DNA of 64,000 bases from Pseudoips prasinana (Eukaryota; Arthropoda; Insecta; Lepidoptera; Nolidae): assembly GCA_951640165.1 (NCBI GenBank), contig OX621265.1:19729001-19793000 (forward strand), in the 5' to 3' direction. The position numbers and the translations under genes were made by a program. Positions 60,301 through 64,000 of the stretch are shown here, in pieces. Numbering within the stretch: position 1 is the first letter of the stretch; every line of letters begins with the position of its first letter. A model generated the notes under the pieces. The model searched no databases. It worked only from the letters and a program-made list of their open reading frames with translations, and was not told where the DNA came from.

Positions 60301-63300
60301 GTAAGCGATCGGCGAGGTTAAGCAACTAGCCTCACGGTGACCGCCATAGTGGTTTAATTTCTGAGCGTCTCCGTGCTTCGGAGAGCACGTTAAGCTGTCG
60401 GTCCCGGTTGTAGTCATTAGACAACAGTTGTTAAGCCATGTCAGAGGCCTAATGGGCGGCTGATGTTTTACAAGTAACCTGTTTAAATAAAAAGACTGCT
60501 GTATTGGTTAAAGCTTTCTTTCAAATATGCTAGCTTTCAAACTAATACTTAAAGGGGATAGGAAAGTTGGAATCCAAGTCAAAAGTGTTCTCTGGGGTTA
60601 ACCATATAGACAAGTGGTCAGTGAATAGATGGGTGACTGTTATTATTAATAATAATTAACAATGTATCCAGCTCTTCTCCACTATTTTCTATTGCAGCTG
60701 AGATATTCGTCGAGTCTATTTTTGAATTTATTCACATTTTGGGCTGAAATTACGTTTTCTGGGAGTTTATCCCACGCTTTGACTATTCTGTTGTTTAAAA
60801 AGTGTTTGTGAGGGTTGTTGTGAGATAAATTGGTACACTATTTAAGATGGTGTCCTCGTAAATGAGAATTATCACTGCGTAGGAATAGTTTATCGAATCC
60901 TTCTATTTCGATTCTATTCAGATTAGTGTACAATAAAAATGAATCTTACCTCAATATTTCATAAAACATGTCTCTTTGCTTTTTAAAGTTATGAAAACTG
61001 AGCATAGAAGGGAAATTGTCTATGTTATCAGTCTCCATATTAAAGCAAATTACCCCGTTGGATCGGATGTCTTGTTTGCGTTCGAGATTCGATTCCGCTT
61101 CACAACGGAGGCCGTAGCAGTTTAATAAGAATTTGGCTAGATCAGGATAGAAGCTTCGGACTTTCTTGTTTTCACCTGAAAATACAAATACCAGATTAAA
61201 ATTACCAGAAGCTGTACACTCTACAAACACCTCTTGAAGGCACACATACTTATGTACAGACGCCAGCACATCAAGCTACCCCAATCTGTAAAATTTCCCC
61301 AATTGAAAGTGAACCTTATGCTTTTGTGATAAAGTTGAACCCTATAAAAGAAATTTAACAGATTGGTGTAGCTGGATGTGCTGGCGTCTGTACATATACA
61401 ACATATAACTTAATTAACGCACATCCTGAAAATAGTTTGTTCAGAATCGTTTTATATCATTTTTAATATAGGTAATTTTTTATTCCAAAATAATCAAAAC
61501 TACGGAAATTATCGTTATTTTAACCCTGTACAGTCAAAACAAATTGAAATGGACCATAAGTCAAAGTAATAAGACTTTAAAAATCGCAGTTTTATTTGTA
61601 TTCTATCATTCAACATAAAATTAAGAAAAATAAACTTTATTCCAAGAAACTAATTTAGTAAATAACAATGCATATGCATGTCAAATTGAAAATAATAGTG
61701 TATGGATTATCATTACAACATAATATTCTAATTGGGGTGTTTTAGGGTGTGCGTTAATTACGTTACATGTTGTATATGTAAATTTATATAAGTAGATGCA
61801 CTGCCAACTAGCACTTTTTCTCCCTGCATTGCTTTGGTTCATCTAACGGCTGTCTGGAAGAGATTGCTACCAATAAGACCGCCTATTGTACCTCATAATA
61901 TAAGTTAACTTATGTTTCGATATTTGATTTTGCAGTATGGTGTAATTAAGTGTATTTATCTATCTATCAAGACTGAAGTTGCATTGAAATTTAAGAAAAA
62001 CCAGCACATGTACTACTTAACGCGCGATCGGTGATCCCGTGCAAGTGATCACACCCTCACTTAGAATTCCGCCTTTTTGCTTCAGTGGCCCCTTTTGAGC
62101 CCGAACCCCAAAAGGGTGGCCTCAGGTATTAGGCCTTCAATTTAAGCTACTGGTTGAGAGCCTTCTCGCTAGCCAAATGCTTTCAATTCTTTAATTTTAA
62201 TATAGTAGAATTAAATTTCAAAATAATGGATTAGTAACTTGTTATTTAAGGATTTAAATATATGTGACAAAACAGACCACACAGATGGACTATTTTTTTT
62301 TTTGTAAATTTTATACTGTATTCGACTATGTTTATGTACTGCATTATGAGCTTAACAAATACAATTGTATGTTAATACCCAAGTGCCGAATAATTTCATT
62401 ATTTCAGGACAGGAGTGTAACCTGCCAACAGGCATAGTTCCTCAACGATCCGAAGAAGATGTTGAATAAATACAACTAAACTCGGGACAAACACACATGT
62501 TCATGCATACAAATATCTGTCCTGGTTGGGAATTGAACCCATAACCAGCGGCGTGAAAGGTAAAGTAGCTGCCAACCACCCCGTCAATCTCTTTCTCAGT
62601 GGCTATCGGGAAAACATGCATGAATAATGTGAAAAAAATATTGGTAAATATACAATACATACCCAAAGTTTTCAACGAACTTTTATCCAATATAACTTCT
62701 AAAATAACCCTCTGATGCCACAGAGACTTCACAGCAAAATAAGTGCTGTTATGTATAGTTTTCAACAAAAAACTATAATCTTCCTCCATAAGCTTGCTTT
62801 CTGCAGCAATATAATCATCTTCGTATTGCTTTGATATTAAAATCGATATCAGAAAATAAATTTCAGTATTTACACTCATAATCAAATTATTTTTGAGCAA
62901 CATTTCATAGACGTCCACTAGTAAATCGATCTTGTCTTTCAAGGTCACTTTAGAAGCATCGGATTTGATGTAGTTATAACTTTTTTCTATTGAGCTTTTT
63001 TGGGTAATTTTGATTTGTGGCGTTGAAATAACTTTTTGTGTCGATGAAGTGTTTAAAATATTGAACTTTTCCATTAACTTGTGTCTTTCTTGCTTCAAAA
63101 TGTTGCGTTCCGTTTCAAAATTATTTGATTCTTTGATTTGGATTCTCTGCTGTTTGAAAGCGGAGTTTTCTTCAACTAATAATGGAGACGTGTGTATTGA
63201 TTCGGCACTAAAACTGTTTAACGATATACTTTTCTGTGATTTGTCTATATTCGTTGGCTTTATCCTTCGTTTCTCCGACCGTAACGAACTAGCTTTCCTA

Positions 63301-63894
63301 GCTCCGATCGCAGGAAACATTTCAGAATTACTCAGATCTAAATCCACTTTGCTTTCCTCGTTATCTGTAGAACTTCTCCCTGACTTCTTCTTTTTCGAAC
63401 TTTTCGTTACATTAACCATATAATCTCCTAAACAGCTCTTATCCTGAGATCGTGAATGCCTATGACTTAGCCTCGGTGTATCACAACGCTCGTAATGTTC
63501 CTTAACAAACGTCCTTGGTGTTACAGGACTTGACAATGGTAAATTTGGATATTCAGACGGCTTCAAACCATTTTTCAATGGTGTGCTAGTTAGGGTAATT
63601 CTATCGACTCCAATACTTAATCTTGATTCATCTGAAGAAATAGATTGGTTACTAACATTACTCTTTTCTTCATTAAAAAGCTTTGTCTTGACTCTGCGAC
63701 CTGTTCGTTTGCGGTCTTTACTGGGTGATTCATGGCTTCTTTGCCTGTCAGTTTTGACAGAGAGGCTGTCCATAGTACGGTCATCGCTGGTTGGATCGCT
63801 GACTGAACGGCGATGTTTTCTGCGCGTACTGAGGAGCTTTTCTGGGGTACTGTGTTGAAGTATTTGGACTGCATTGCTGTTTGTTTGAAGGATG
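33239..63894 (-). CDS. CDAN1: Codanin-1 homologue (Drosophila discs lost), 12 exons, 5' end outside window
   Basis: Codanin-1 binds the histone chaperone ASF1, holding it and H3-H4 in the cytosol, and works with CDIN1 in animals; the Drosophila relative is dlt. Exons in transcript order: 62663..63894, 60950..61175, 58980..59139, 53527..53624, 52519..52634, 48523..48734, 46941..47456, 43410..43626, 40908..41077, 37536..37692, 36005..36639, 33239..33391. Every intron is GT/AG and every phase agrees, giving 1296 codons plus stop. Family landmarks appear in order: an EMFPAIGARK motif then KRRIKPT (63252..63273), like the ASF1-binding B-domain; an ERNILKQERHKLMEKF helix; SFHNFKKQRDMFYEILR; KKLGLLAKFLGFLTALPY; ITIPWLVHYLSILDY; LGWLFDLPHFPQELFY; ELCPHLRDLNVLLS; and LCPRNIMLLSTTKSLEVWE. 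Vertebrate codanin-1 is about 1230 residues, so little is missing upstream. Introns are loaded with transposons. Identification is from remembered family features, not a search. Confidence 0.92.
33505..33752 (-). mobile_element. tRNA-derived SINE, family S2
   Basis: Reversed, it starts GGTCACTGTAGCCTAGTTGG (A-box-like) and GGTCCTGGGTTCGAATCCCG (B box), with body ATCTATCTATATAAGTATG and end GTACAAGCTTTGCTTAGTTT. Other copies at 35640..35908 and 49412..49660. Confidence 0.8.
33940..34190 (-). mobile_element. SINE S1 copy
   Basis: CACACAGCTATCTGATCCCA to GGGAATCGAACTCACGACG, with ATCATCTGTCCTGGG showing a small internal duplication. Confidence 0.75.
34195..34640 (+). pseudogene. LINE reverse-transcriptase C-terminal fragment and 3' end
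   Basis: ARRIIDDRDLTNKKLQSLDH, then SLSVFYRLFHGECAQDLHEL, a frameshift near 34410, and TAKQWNTLPNDVFLDS with a terminal SLFKARVNRHLMG. The 3' UTR has the CTTACCATCAGGTGAG motif and an A-rich tail at 34637..34647. Same LINE group as 29826..30215. Confidence 0.7.
34802..35016 (+). repeat. Dispersed repeat E
   Basis: TATAGTATGGGCAGTGGTTA to CTATGAGCGCTC, containing GCACGGAGACGCTCAGAAAT. No coding frame. It is followed within about 20 bases by the RTE-like tail. Confidence 0.65.
35020..35400 (-). pseudogene. RTE-like LINE polyprotein C-terminus
   Basis: The minus-strand translation, with one or two frame changes, contains NRIRNADIRR-like, ALKWQWAGHIA-like and [18 protein letters not shown] segments, then a DDLVRA-like region, and ends GEAFVQQWTSFG-like plus a TGATGATGATGA tail at the lower coordinate. 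It is the most complete RTE-type tail in the window. The catalytic domain is missing. Confidence 0.6.
35640..35908 (-). mobile_element. SINE S2 copy
   Basis: B box GGTCCTGGGTTCGAATCTCG and A-box-like TCACCGTAGCCTAGTTGG in reverse. The last 60 bases (35640..35700) add an inverted partial copy of the body end (GTCACCTGGTACC), making a small hairpin. 35401..35639 shows nothing supported. Confidence 0.75.
36005..36639 (-). CDS. CDAN1: CDAN1 exon 11 of 12 in window
   Basis: 635 bases, enters in phase 1, leaves in phase 0 at donor GTATGGAATT. It holds a poorly conserved Ser/Asn-rich insert (residues around ENDENLEFF) between two conserved parts: ITEPFLNKFHVIWNVCC at the start and DRILCPRNIMLLSTTKSLEV with a following helix at the end. 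Confidence 0.9.
36815..37050 (+). mobile_element. SINE S3, partial
   Basis: GTGTCGCTTGTCGTCCCATC, AGTGCCCCTGTGTTTGCACA and CGCCGTGGGCGAAATTCGGC. The tRNA-like head is missing. It faces the S3 copy at 37163..37505, forming an inverted pair. Confidence 0.65.
37163..37505 (-). mobile_element. tRNA-derived SINE, family S3
   Basis: Reversed, the head reads TTGATCTAGCGGTAGCGTGT (A-box-like) and TCCTGGGATCAAATCCCGGG (B-box-like), with a body of about 260 bp ending in TTCGGCCGGGAGGAC. Other copies: 43872..45588 (interrupted), 47768..48085, 59685..60055. Confidence 0.75.
37536..37692 (-). CDS. CDAN1: CDAN1 exon 10 of 12 in window
   Basis: 157 bases, phase 0 in and 1 out. EQVCLLLAGEEPTDLPSVLA parallels the short LLPEE...L segment after the central helical region of codanin-1. 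Confidence 0.85.
37794..37974. mobile_element. hAT-type MITE
   Basis: 181 bp, inverted repeats CATAGCTGGGCA (first 11 bases perfect), 8-bp target duplication TGTGTGAG at 37786..37793 and 37975..37982. The interior is a series of GTTAACG / TTAACGATTAACG motifs. Duplication length and short ends point to the hAT superfamily. Confidence 0.88.
38174..38485 (+). mobile_element. Helitron-like element
   Basis: It begins TCTATACATATAATAA after an A and ends with a hairpin CGCGGGTAAACCGCG, then GGGCACAGCTAG before a T. A 5' TC, a 3' hairpin plus CTAG, and insertion between A and T define non-autonomous Helitrons. Confidence 0.8.
38939..39252 (-). mobile_element. Helitron-like element
   Basis: Same family as 38174..38485 but inverted. 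3' end (CTAG plus hairpin) at the low coordinate, TCTATACATATAATAAAA start at the high coordinate, A and T flanks intact. Confidence 0.8.
39421..39688 (-). mobile_element. Helitron-like element, second subfamily
   Basis: Minus-strand start TCTATATATATAAAAATCAA and end GTACAGGGCCGCTAG, with A and T flanks. The terminal hairpin is weaker (ACGTAGCGAAGCACGT). Confidence 0.6.
39852..40699 (+). mobile_element. PIF/Harbinger-type element, decayed
   Basis: 848 bp, inverted repeats starting GAGCGTTTTCACATTATCCG (about 30 bp almost perfect), flanked by TTA on both sides (39849..39851 and 40700..40702). The TTA duplication is the Harbinger signature. The interior (40321..40450) encodes KKSVHRQYWLYPIVEARYSE and AFYTIF, resembling the start of Harbinger transposases (a W-x-HP-like motif then a short helix). 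The catalytic part is gone. Confidence 0.82.
40908..41077 (-). CDS. CDAN1: CDAN1 exon 9 of 12 in window
   Basis: 170 bases, acceptor CTTTTCCAG, phase 1 in and 0 out. AILCKDIEAEVKTFMSLGDL is followed by a Ser/Thr/Pro-rich loop and FDAQNVSVATCIINLK. Confidence 0.85.
41552..41870. repeat. CpG-rich minisatellite, 123-bp unit
   Basis: AATAGTCTCCTCGCCTCGCC starts at 41552, 41675 and 41798. The first two units are identical as far as can be seen; the third departs after about 60 bases. The unit is very GC- and CpG-rich (GCGCCGCGCATGCGCCCCCG), unlike the flanks. Because 123 is divisible by three, frames stay open across units on both strands (up to 198 codons plus, 158 minus), but nothing suggests these are proteins. 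41080..41550 contains only a short piece of repeat E (41160..41208). Confidence 0.9.
42013..42759. mobile_element. Inverted-repeat element carrying a Helitron-like insertion
   Basis: Ends TACAGGGTGGCCGAGGAGTT and, inverted, ATAGGCTGGCCGAGGGGTTG. The inverted repeats extend about 100 bp with roughly 80% match, up to CTACGATTTT-CGTAG. A Helitron-like element occupies 42196..42496. Confidence 0.7.
42196..42496 (+). mobile_element. Helitron-like element
   Basis: TCTATACATATAATAAAATC to CGCAGATATAACCGCGGGGC and ACAGCTAG, A on the left and T on the right. Same family as 38174..38485. Confidence 0.78.
42779..43024. mobile_element. MITE with CT microsatellite
   Basis: GGAACGAAGTTCCTTATCGC at the left and AACTTCGTTCC at the right give an 11-bp terminal inverted repeat; a (TC)n run lies inside at about 42888..42904. 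Confidence 0.55.
43090..43275 (+). mobile_element. SINE-like family C3 copy
   Basis: CCGGAAGGGTGTTAGCAAGG, then GTAGCTTAACGCAGAGCGCC and GCAGGTTTGAGACCCGCCGG. The 5' part of the longer copies is missing. Confidence 0.65.
43410..43626 (-). CDS. CDAN1: CDAN1 exon 8 of 12 in window
   Basis: 217 bases, acceptor TTTTTTATAG, phase 0 in and 1 out. EEIQRLRSLALDSART helix, then a Pro/Val-rich turn and SVTRLKKWINDNWNST, matching the LRR-x-V-x-FVAERI-type helix of the family. Confidence 0.87.
43670..43845 (-). mobile_element. Helitron-like element
   Basis: Minus-strand end CGCGGGTAAAACCGGGGG then CACAGCTAG, flanked by T; start TCACACTAATATTATAAAGG preceded by A. Confidence 0.65.
44085..45552 (+). mobile_element. 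P-element-superfamily transposon, internally deleted
   Basis: 1468 bp with perfect 26-bp terminal inverted repeats (44085..44110 and 45527..45552) starting CATGGAGCTATTAC, flanked by a perfect 8-bp target duplication GGTTGAAC (44077..44084 and 45553..45560). P elements make 8-bp duplications, have repeats starting CATG, and encode transposases with an N-terminal THAP domain. All three appear here, the last as the two-exon THAP frame at 44261. The RNase H-like and GTP-binding parts of a full P transposase are absent, so the copy is non-autonomous. It lies in the CDAN1 intron between 43627 and 46940. Confidence 0.82.
44261..45030 (+). CDS. THAP-domain protein of the P-like element, truncated
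   Basis: Exon 1 at 44261..44337 (MKCCVLSCKNYSDRRSN... then IKFH), donor GTAAGTAATT, and exon 2 from 44886 after acceptor AATGTTATAG. Joined phases agree and give 73 residues with THAP landmarks: Cys-x4-Cys at the N-terminus, a Pro near residue 28, RQKWIAKINR with its Trp, and ICSCHFNDEDF supplying Cys-x2-His. THAP domains bind DNA through these zinc ligands, in P elements at sites near the transposon ends. The frame stops at 45030. One base over, it continues GLRKLKKGTLPCL, the place where THAP domains have their final AVP-like box, up to a stop at 45098. A one-base change in the A6 run near 45009 has probably broken the domain. Confidence 0.72.
45620..46250. repeat. Three diverged repeats of an unknown element
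   Basis: Units near 45660, 45780 and 46040 share in order GTAGACGTGCT-like, TAACGTCATA-CTCTATG-like, CGAGCGCTCAATTCTCG-like and TTATTCGTTCTAT-like stretches. Palindromic GCCTCGTGAGGC variants occur at 45634, 45897 and 46011. Not recognised. Confidence 0.5.
46395..46575 (+). mobile_element. SINE S1 copy, degraded
   Basis: AAGACAAATATTTGTGTGAT, GTCTGGGTGTAATT and GTTTGGCTCAGATGGCAGAG. The head is weak. Confidence 0.5.
46672..46914 (+). repeat. Dispersed repeat F
   Basis: AACCGGCCAATAGCAAGTCG to GGTGACAGACGGACAGACAG, about 85% like 32572..32817. It ends about 25 bp from the donor site of the next CDAN1 exon. Confidence 0.75.
46941..47456 (-). CDS. CDAN1: CDAN1 exon 7 of 12 in window (codanin-1 C-terminal domain core)
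   Basis: 516 bases, phase 0 at both ends, acceptor TTTCCATTTCAG. Contains the most recognisable family block: an acidic LENCRLSITIPWLVHYLSIL helix, LGWLFDLPHFPQELFYEN, then SLIELCPHLRDLNVLLSTC and HITPVSL. Confidence 0.93.
47768..48085 (+). mobile_element. SINE S3 copy
   Basis: GACTGCCTCGTTGGTCTAGC head, degraded B box (TGGGTTCAAATTGGATCA), body with GTCCCATCGGAGCATGAGAG to GCCGAAATTCGACCAGGAGG, then TATTATTATGATATG. Confidence 0.75.
48205..48405 (+). repeat. Dispersed repeat E
   Basis: CTAGTGTCAGAGTTGTTCAA to CTGGCTATGAGCACCT, with an internal deletion after ATTAAACCCC. A local inverted duplication GTTAACTGCCCACAGG precedes it at 48192. Confidence 0.6.
48523..48734 (-). CDS. CDAN1: CDAN1 exon 6 of 12 in window
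   Basis: 212 bases, acceptor TTTGTTCCAG, phase 1 in and 0 out. YLLLSKKLGLLAKFLGFLTA is the strongly conserved LLAKFLGF helix of codanin-1. Confidence 0.92.
48800..49042 (+). repeat. Dispersed repeat E
   Basis: TATAGCATGGGCAGTGGTTA to ATAGCTATGAGCGCC, with an inverted duplication around TAATGGCTACAACCAGGCC. Directly followed by repeat D. Confidence 0.65.
49043..49275 (+). repeat. Dispersed repeat D
   Basis: CCACTGCTGGACAAAAGCCT to GGTGATTATATTCTATGCCG, close to 10590..10815. Confidence 0.65.
49308..49740. mobile_element. MITE fragment carrying an S2 SINE
   Basis: ACAAGGTGAAATATAAATAG start and, after the SINE, TAGTTCCATAGGTACTAAAG. Belongs with 28575 and 32492. Confidence 0.45.
49412..49660 (+). 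mobile_element. SINE S2 copy
   Basis: GGTCACCGTAGCCTAGTTGG, GGTCCTGGGTTCGAATCCCG, body to TTTGCTTAGTTTGGGGCTAG, ending with a duplicated TCCCTAGATATTAT at 49651..49681. Confidence 0.82.
49755..49930 (-). pseudogene. LINE 3' end and C-terminal fragment
   Basis: Minus-strand YHRAFHKKLFTAEYCSVESI followed by the CTTACCATCAGGTGACCCAA tail. Coding remnant only. The stretch 49931..50560 is otherwise unremarkable. Confidence 0.45.
50565..51275 (+). repeat. Mixed LINE-tail-like repeat region
   Basis: AACAATTCCTCAGAAAACTC at 50585 recurs at 52319. The end GGCAAATAAAGAATGATTTG(ATTTG)n at 51250..51275 is the simple-repeat tail of a non-LTR element in plus orientation. No protein could be followed. Confidence 0.4.
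51661..51975 (+). mobile_element. Helitron-like element, third subfamily
   Basis: Starts TCTATACTCTAAACAAATAA after A, contains GGCTGGGCCGATTTTGACGG, ends with hairpin CGCGGACGAAGTCGCG, GGCACAGCTAG, then T. A short remnant of the same end is at 43364..43392. Confidence 0.75.
52519..52634 (-). CDS. CDAN1: CDAN1 exon 5 of 12 in window
   Basis: 116 bases, acceptor TTCTTTTACAG, phase 2 in and 1 out. EFVVNAENESFRVHLRDSLA corresponds to the family's FILSASSFQFNQHL-like helix. A reversed remnant of repeat D is at 52195..52290. Confidence 0.88.
52772..53069 (+). mobile_element. Helitron-like element
   Basis: Same family as 38174..38485: ACATATAATAAAATCGTAGG to GCGGGTAAAACCGCGGGGC and ACAACTAG, then T. 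The first bases (TCAG) have mutated. Confidence 0.72.
53527..53624 (-). CDS. CDAN1: CDAN1 exon 4 of 12 in window
   Basis: 98 bases, acceptor TTCTTCCTCCAG, phase 0 in and 2 out. ESKLSKLQRRLTCPNAPESH and FTTQELFYK. Confidence 0.87.
53675..53955 (+). mobile_element. SINE-like family C3, long copy
   Basis: ATTTGGAAGGTATTATCAAT, GGCCATGTTTCTAGAAAAC, GTAGCTTAACGCAGAGCGCC and GCAGGTTCAAGACCCGCCGG, ending AAATTTATGATTTCCCATTT. Confidence 0.7.
54103..54335 (+). repeat. Dispersed repeat D
   Basis: CAGCCAAAGTACGTCCGTCA to TTTTATGCCAATACTACACA. Confidence 0.65.
54590..54910. repeat. LINE-tail fragment and GC-rich hairpin patch
   Basis: GTGGGTCAACTGATGGTAAG is the reversed LINE 3' end. From 54783 a GC-rich stretch includes the hairpin GCCCCCCGCTGCTGCGGGGC (54834..54855). 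Unassigned. Confidence 0.4.
55030..55230 (-). repeat. Dispersed repeat, paired with 62220..62400
   Basis: AATTTATTCAACACTTGGGT, TGTACTTGTCAAGCTCACAA and TAACAAGTTACTAATC match the reverse of 62220..62400. The stretch 55231..56359 shows a short inverted repeat around GACTAAAGCAAAAAGACGAA (55287 and 55458) and nothing else supported. Confidence 0.55.
56390..57325 (-). pseudogene. YqaJ-type nuclease gene, decayed
   Basis: The minus strand carries, in broken frames, VVDRKAVERQTVLQRDRCEW and RKNLLTA, then an open run 57062..56763 with IEPCGLFIHKVYPFLGASPD and GIVGDDTLVEIKCL. The last two are the Asp and Glu-x-Lys catalytic strands of the YqaJ exonuclease fold (lambda-exonuclease-like). A shifted frame continues NWYFQTQVQLNISGREKC and FWKNKMEQ, then stops and frameshifts to a C-terminus ending VLNFADF near 56390. 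Such genes are abundant in insect genomes, often within DNA transposons, and act as recombination-type 5' exonucleases elsewhere. No flanking inverted repeats were found. Confidence 0.78.
57345..58970. other. Intron DNA without supported feature
   Basis: A CpG-richer patch at 57565..57725 (CACGTCCCGGGGCAGCGTC) stands out in AT-rich intron. No coding frame or known repeat was recognised. Confidence 0.5.
58980..59139 (-). CDS. CDAN1: CDAN1 exon 3 of 12 in window
   Basis: 160 bases, acceptor ATATTTCTAG, phase 2 in and 0 out, GC-rich. SFRSRVKALLCSGSSASNYA and LAALFTHHMLAHCL match the family's RIRAMM...S-FVRLFQ segment. Confidence 0.9.
59390..59665 (+). mobile_element. SINE-like family C3, long copy
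   Basis: TTTGGAAGGTATTATCAATA to GCAGATTCGAGACCCACCGG and ATTTATGATTTCCCATT. Very like 53675..53955 over its full length. Confidence 0.7.
59685..60055 (-). mobile_element. SINE S3 copy
   Basis: GCCGAATTCCGGCCTCGGCG to GGGATTTTAACCCAGGACCT and GCTACCTCTAGACCAACGAG; the most complete S3 body in the window. Confidence 0.78.
60265..60460 (-). repeat. Dispersed repeat E
   Basis: AGGCGCTCATAGCTAGATGC to AGCCATGTCAGAGGCCTAAT in reverse; the cleanest copy of E. Confidence 0.7.
60645..60925 (-). pseudogene. LINE reverse-transcriptase C-terminal fragment
   Basis: Minus strand: LNRIEIEGFDKLFLRSDNSH, then NPHKHFLNNRIVKAWDKLPE and NVISAQNVNKFKNRLDEYL. The NRIV-x-W-LP and FKNRLD pattern is the usual tail after a CR1/Jockey-type RT domain. 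Confidence 0.65.
60950..61175 (-). CDS. CDAN1: CDAN1 exon 2 of 12 in window
   Basis: 226 bases, acceptor GTATTTTCAG, phase 1 in and 2 out. FYPDLAKFLLNCYGLRCEAE, then SFHNFKKQRDMFYEIL, one of the best conserved stretches of codanin-1. Confidence 0.93.
61251..61396. mobile_element. Palindromic MITE, family A (third copy)
   Basis: TATGTACAGACGCCAGCACA mirrored by GTGCTGGCGTCTGTACATA, TA at both ends. Confidence 0.82.
61396..61775. mobile_element. MITE, family B (second copy)
   Basis: ATACAACATATAACTTAATT to ACGTTACATGTTGTAT; matches the reverse complement of 30604..31002 throughout. It abuts the family A MITE with no spacer. 61776..62220 shows nothing supported. Confidence 0.8.
62220..62400 (+). 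repeat. Dispersed repeat, paired with 55030..55230
   Basis: GGATTAGTAACTTGTTATTT, TTTATGTACTGCATTATGAG and TTAATACCCAAGTGCCGAAT. Probably the 3' part of a retroelement. Confidence 0.5.
62465..62590 (-). mobile_element. SINE S1, head and body start only
   Basis: CAAACACACATGTTCATGCA and TGGGAATTGAACCCATAACC. It lies about 70 bp downstream of the donor site of the first CDAN1 exon in the window. Confidence 0.65.
62663..63894 (-). CDS. CDAN1: CDAN1 exon 1 of 12 in window (N-terminal region, ASF1-binding-like motif)
   Basis: 1232 bases, acceptor TTATTATTATAG, one base of a split codon then 410 codons, leaving in phase 1. It opens with a basic Ser-rich stretch (TRRKHRRSVSDPTSDD) typical of a disordered tail. 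It contains NSEMFPAIGARK and then SEKRRIKPT, the arrangement seen before and in the B-domain of codanin-1, followed by the ERNILKQERHKL helix and helical repeats (VYEMLLKNNLIMSVNTEIYF). The true start codon is in an upstream exon outside the window; the in-frame ATG at 63773 is internal. Confidence 0.92.
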
Positions 63895-64000
63895 CTATAA
63901 TAAATAATAATAAATTGTTAATCATTTATTTACTTCGAGCTGGAAATTAAAACGACAATAGCTGTTAAGAGGCCTATTACATGTCGACAATGATTTTTAC

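Noticed and set aside
62442..62662. Continuation of codanin-1 past 62663 in the same frame
   Set aside because: A consensus donor (GTATGTATTG) ends the exon, the added residues translate a SINE, and the next conserved segment is in the exon at 60950..61175 in matching phase.
1..64000. CRISPR arrays, bacterial operons, phage or plasmid features
   Set aside because: No spacer-repeat pattern, Shine-Dalgarno-led gene strings or prokaryotic genes; all coding evidence is spliced and insect-like.

Overview
The window looks like nuclear DNA of an insect, most probably a moth or butterfly. It is AT-rich, its genes have many small exons with GT/AG introns, and the space between exons is packed with repeats. 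Several repeats match types I recall as typical of Lepidoptera: Helitron-like ends with a GC hairpin followed by CTAG, tRNA-derived SINEs, and the dispersed repeat containing CCGGCCAAGTGCGAG. The order assignment is inference. No bacterial operon, CRISPR array, rRNA or convincing functional tRNA gene was seen.

Two host genes can be rebuilt exon by exon, both on the minus strand. The first (1888..13127, seven exons, 610 codons plus stop) is a ZAD-type C2H2 zinc-finger protein: a two-exon N-terminal zinc-binding ZAD, four short linker exons, and one large exon with about 13 fingers. The second (33239..63894, twelve exons in the window, at least 1296 residues, 5' end beyond base 64000) is the codanin-1 / Drosophila discs lost homologue, a partner of the histone chaperone ASF1. 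In both genes the codon phases agree across every junction.

Between the genes (about 13.1 to 33.2 kb) lies transposon-rich DNA. It holds a BEL/Pao remnant, a 5'-truncated R1-like LINE with target duplications, and a complete but frameshifted Copia element whose 5' LTR is split by another LINE. It also holds terminal-inverted-repeat elements, a 243-bp tandem repeat and LINE tails. An apparently intact mariner (8587..9868, uninterrupted transposase) sits in intron 2 of the zinc-finger gene.

The codanin-1 introns are a dense nest of insertions: four SINE-like families, at least seven Helitron-like elements, a hAT-type MITE, a PIF/Harbinger-type element, a CpG-rich 123-bp minisatellite and a decayed YqaJ-nuclease gene. 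The most interesting is at 44085..45552: a 1468-bp element with perfect 26-bp terminal inverted repeats beginning CATG and a perfect 8-bp target duplication, inserted in a SINE. It encodes a two-exon THAP domain and little else, as expected of an internally deleted P-element-superfamily transposon.
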